Assembly: GCA_913057725.1 (NCBI GenBank) | Contig: CAJXOS010000062.1 | Coordinates: 1 to 34,962 of the forward strand | Origin: an uncultured Lewinella sp. | GTDB lineage: Bacteria; Bacteroidota; Bacteroidia; Chitinophagales; Saprospiraceae | Direction: 5' to 3' | DNA length: 34,962 nt | Shown: in pieces, positions 32,026-34,962 of the stretch | Layout: every line of letters begins with the position of its first letter | Numbering within the stretch: position 1 is the first letter of the stretch | The notes under the pieces: generated by a model | Seen by the model: the letters and a program-made list of their open reading frames with translations, nothing else | What the model was told of the DNA's origin: nothing | The model's database searches: none | Program-made: the position numbers and the translations under genes

Positions 32026-34911
32026 ATGAGAAATCTCTTAGTAGTTCTATTCACCATTTGTGCCTGGGCACAAGTCCAAGCTCAGGGAGTACCTAGTCTG
32101 GTCACACCTGCTGATCAGCGCATAAAAGCCGCTGAAGAACGGGCTCAGTTGCAAGACCAATCTCTAGTTCGCCAACTGCCTTTCAAGAACATTGGCCCGA
32201 GCGTACAAAGTGGCCGTGTGGTTGACGTGGCAGTCAATCCCAACAAGCCCACAGAGTTCTACGTAGCCTATGCCTCTGGTGGTCTGTGGTATACCAATAA
32301 CAATGGTACAACCTTCGAGCCACGTTTCGATAATGAAGCCGTTATGACCCTCGGAGCACTAGCGGTCGATTGGGATTCCGGCACTATTTGGCTAGGTACC
32401 GGAGAAGTTAACTCCAGTCGCTCTTCTTATGCTGGTTTGGGTGTATTTAAAAGTAAGGATGGTGGTGCAAGCTGGATGCATGTAGGCTTATCCGAAAGCC
32501 ATCATATCGGTCGTATTATCCTACATCCTAGCAATCCCAATACTGCCTGGGTTGCAGTACTTGGACACCTGTATTCACCTAATGAAGAACGCGGCATCTA
32601 CAAAACCACTGATGGTGGAAACAACTGGTCGAAGGTGCTATACGCTAACACCAATGCCGGTGGCATTGAAATAGTGATTGATCCTAAGAATCCGGATCAT
32701 CTATACGCTGCTACCTGGGAACGTACTCGCCGTGCCTGGAACTTTGTTGAATCTGGCGTTGGTAGCGGCATTCATGAAAGTACCGATGGCGGCGACACCT
32801 GGAAATTGGTCAGTGGCTCGAAAAGCGGGTTCCCCAACGGAGAAGGAGCGGGTCGTATTGGCCTTACAATGGCCTATCAAGGCCGTACCCCTATTCTGTA
32901 TGCCTCTATTGACAACTACGATCGTCGGCCAGCAGAGGAGCCTGAAGAGGGCGTATTGACCAAAGCCATGCTCCGTGATATGAGTGCAGATGCTTTCGCC
33001 AAACTGGATGACACTCAACTAAAGGGCTACCTGCAAGACAATGGCTTTCCAAGAAAGTATAATGTAAAGAAGGTCAAGAAAATGGTAGCGGACGGAGAAA
33101 TCACTCCGCTTACCCTGGTGGAGTTCACCGAGAGTGCTAACAGTTTGCTATTTGACACCGAGGTCGTCGGTCTTGAGGTCTATCGCATGGCTGGTAAAGG
33201 CGGCAAGTGGGTGAAGACACACGACGATTATTTGGATGGCGTATACTTTTCCTATGGTTACTACTTCGGGCACATCAAAGTGTCACCGCATAATCCGGAG
33301 CAGTTGTACGTATTGGGTGTACCTGTTCTCCGCAGTGATGATGGTGGGGCTACGTGGAAAGGCATTAACGCTGCTAATGTCCACTCGGATCACCATTCCA
33401 TTTGGATCAACCCTGCCCTTGATGGCCACTTGATTTTGGGTAATGACGGAGGTATCAACATCTCCTACGACAATGGCGACAACTGGATTAAATGTAACCA
33501 TCCGCCACTAGCGCAATTCTATTATGTTGCGGTAGATATGGCCAAGCCCTATAATGTCTATGGTGGTCTTCAGGACAATGGTGTATGGATGGGGGCTCAT
33601 ACTTACGAGGCTTCTCCGCGTTGGCATTCCAGTGGCTGGTATGGCTATCGTTCGATAATGGGTGGAGACGGTATGCAAGTTGCGGTAGACCCACGCGATA
33701 ATGTAACGGTATACACTGGTTTTCAATTCGGCAACTACTTCCGCTTGAATACAGATAATGGTGATCGCAAATACATCACCCCACGACATGAATTAGGAGA
33801 ACGTCCTTACCGTTGGAATTGGCAGACACCTATTCACTTGTCGGAACACAACCCGGACATTCTGTACATGGGTTCCAACTTCGTACACCGTTCACTAAAT
33901 CAGGGTGACGACTTTGAAAAGATCTCCGAAGATCTAACCCATGGTGGTCAAACAGGAGATGTACCCTATGGTACCCTGTCGGCTATTCACGAATCACCGC
34001 TTCGCTTTGGGCTATTGTATGCTGGCTCAGATGACGGGCGTGTGCACGTCAGTAAGGACGGCGGCCACGAGTGGGAAGATATCTCTGACGGGCTACCCCA
34101 GGACATGTGGGTAAGCCGTGTTCAAGCGAGTCAATACGAAGAAGGCCGCGTATACCTCTGCTTAAATGGCTATCGTTGGGACAATTGGAATTCCATGCTG
34201 TTCCGCTCAGATGATTATGGCCAAAGCTGGACGATCATCGGCCGCAATCTACCACAGGAACCAATCAACGTCGTAAAAGAAGATCCAGAGAATGATCAGT
34301 TGCTTTATGTTGGTACTGATCACGCAGCTTATGTATCATTCGACCAGGGCACCACCTTCATGGGTTTCCAGGAGGGGCTTTCCGGTGCTCCGGTGCACGA
34401 TATCGTTGTACACCCACGTGATGGTGATATTATCATTGGCACACATGGTCGTTCCTTGTATCTAGCATCTGCCAAGCAGATCCAGGGCATGACTAGTGAG
34501 GTGATTGCCTCCACTATTCACCTCTTCGATGTGGATGGTACGCGCCGTGGCCGCTCATGGGGAGCAGATAACTGGTATGAGCGTATGCCACCGAAACTGA
34601 CGCTACCTGTTTACGCAGTTGCCGATGGTACTGCGACTATCAGTGTACACGTCGGAGAGGATGATCTTACCCTGAATAGCTATGAGGTCCAAGTTAACCG
34701 TGGTTTGCAGTATTTGGAGTATGACTACACCTACACCAAAGATGCTTGGCCGAAGTACCGCCAGTACTTAGAAGGTGAGCTTGAAGACGATGAAACTTTG
34801 CCTGATATGGAAGTTGCAGATGATGGAAAGTACTACATCTACTCTGGCAACTATAAGGTCGTAATAAAAATGAACGATGCGTCGAGCGAGCAAAGCTTTG
34901 AATTGAAGTAA
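32026..34911 (+). CDS. exported BNR/sortilin-type beta-propeller protein
   Basis: A 961-residue protein with a signal peptide (1-20, ending in VQAQ) and a long propeller of the VPS10/sortilin and BNR glycosidase-like kind. At least eight Asp-box motifs S/T-x-D-x-G-x-x-W/F occur, for example SKDGGASW (143-150), TTDGGNNW (194-201), STDGGDTW (252-259), and later SYDNGDNW, SKDGGHEW and SFDQGTTF. A helical, lysine-rich insert (about 301-382) interrupts the propeller. The last 100 residues form an acidic, strand-rich domain; no T9SS sorting domain or lipobox is visible. The family occurs in many environmental bacteria, and its substrate is unknown; glycosidase activity is not shown. It diverges from the t6A operon with a 199-base gap. 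Confidence 0.92.
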   Translation: MRNLLVVLFTICAWAQVQAQGVPSLVTPADQRIKAAEERAQLQDQSLVRQLPFKNIGPSVQSGRVVDVAVNPNKPTEFYVAYASGGLWYTNNNGTTFEPRFDNEAVMTLGALAVDWDSGTIWLGTGEVNSSRSSYAGLGVFKSKDGGASWMHVGLSESHHIGRIILHPSNPNTAWVAVLGHLYSPNEERGIYKTTDGGNNWSKVLYANTNAGGIEIVIDPKNPDHLYAATWERTRRAWNFVESGVGSGIHESTDGGDTWKLVSGSKSGFPNGEGAGRIGLTMAYQGRTPILYASIDNYDRRPAEEPEEGVLTKAMLRDMSADAFAKLDDTQLKGYLQDNGFPRKYNVKKVKKMVADGEITPLTLVEFTESANSLLFDTEVVGLEVYRMAGKGGKWVKTHDDYLDGVYFSYGYYFGHIKVSPHNPEQLYVLGVPVLRSDDGGATWKGINAANVHSDHHSIWINPALDGHLILGNDGGINISYDNGDNWIKCNHPPLAQFYYVAVDMAKPYNVYGGLQDNGVWMGAHTYEASPRWHSSGWYGYRSIMGGDGMQVAVDPRDNVTVYTGFQFGNYFRLNTDNGDRKYITPRHELGERPYRWNWQTPIHLSEHNPDILYMGSNFVHRSLNQGDDFEKISEDLTHGGQTGDVPYGTLSAIHESPLRFGLLYAGSDDGRVHVSKDGGHEWEDISDGLPQDMWVSRVQASQYEEGRVYLCLNGYRWDNWNSMLFRSDDYGQSWTIIGRNLPQEPINVVKEDPENDQLLYVGTDHAAYVSFDQGTTFMGFQEGLSGAPVHDIVVHPRDGDIIIGTHGRSLYLASAKQIQGMTSEVIASTIHLFDVDGTRRGRSWGADNWYERMPPKLTLPVYAVADGTATISVHVGEDDLTLNSYEVQVNRGLQYLEYDYTYTKDAWPKYRQYLEGELEDDETLPDMEVADDGKYYIYSGNYKVVIKMNDASSEQSFELK

Positions 34912-34962
34912 AATGGATTTACTCCACCAAGTACTGTCCAAAAATTAAAATCAACATCTAAG

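Noticed and set aside
34912..34962. Start of a further gene at the right edge (ATG at 34913)
   Set aside because: The frame closes after eleven codons (TAA at 34946-34948), and no other start with a usable frame is visible in the last 50 bases.

Overview
The window looks like chromosomal DNA of a marine-type Bacteroidota, most likely of the Saprospiria (Lewinella-like) group. The reasons are a type IX secretion (T9SS) C-terminal sorting domain on a subtilase, an exported giant protein built of Ig-like and DUF11/DUF7933-like repeats, a GWxTD protein, a DUF3276 (PUR-alpha-like) protein, promoters of the Bacteroidota form TTTG-N(18-21)-TAnnTTTG, and an almost complete lack of Shine-Dalgarno sequences. 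No rRNA, tRNA, CRISPR array, insertion sequence or phage gene was seen. Assignment to genus is inference.

Layout. 1-4860 (minus) is the N-terminal 1620 residues of a giant secreted repeat protein that runs off the left edge. It is followed by about 950 bp without a gene that may hold a small RNA. 5809-9326 holds a hypothetical helical protein, a small membrane protein, an RsmB/NOP2-type m5C methyltransferase and an outer-membrane beta-barrel protein with a hairpin-rich leader. 9459-12391 (minus) holds the DUF3276 protein, an ABC exporter and an exported thioredoxin-fold protein. A second gene-poor stretch (12392-12933) has dense stem-loops and a possible minus-strand small RNA. 12934-15743 (plus) is a compact module: unknown protein, 7-TM protein, NarL-type histidine kinase and LuxR-type response regulator. 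15740-22922 holds an exported, membrane-anchored TPR-CHAT protease, an SGNH esterase lipoprotein, and an operon of ECF sigma factor, TPR anti-sigma-like protein and T9SS-exported subtilase. 23056-28841 holds a zinc-ribbon membrane protein, class 1 fructose-1,6-bisphosphatase, a small membrane protein, an acyl-carrier-like protein that lacks the carrier serine, a GWxTD protein and two lipoproteins. 29026-31826 (minus) is one operon with all four bacterial t6A genes, tsaE-tsaB-tsaC-tsaD. 32026-34911 (plus) is a large exported BNR/sortilin-type beta-propeller protein.

How the parts work together. The t6A operon is a complete tRNA-modification pathway (TsaC makes threonylcarbamoyl-AMP; TsaB, TsaD and TsaE transfer it to A37). 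The kinase and regulator form a two-component system whose input may come from the 7-TM protein. The sigma/anti-sigma/subtilase operon and the nearby periplasm-facing TPR-CHAT protease suggest, by inference only, a proteolysis-controlled envelope response. This is the most plausible candidate in the window for an undescribed system.

Arrangement. Three convergent gene pairs overlap by exactly four bases and share their stop codons, so terminators there must lie inside the neighbouring gene. Elsewhere clear stem-loops separate convergent genes.
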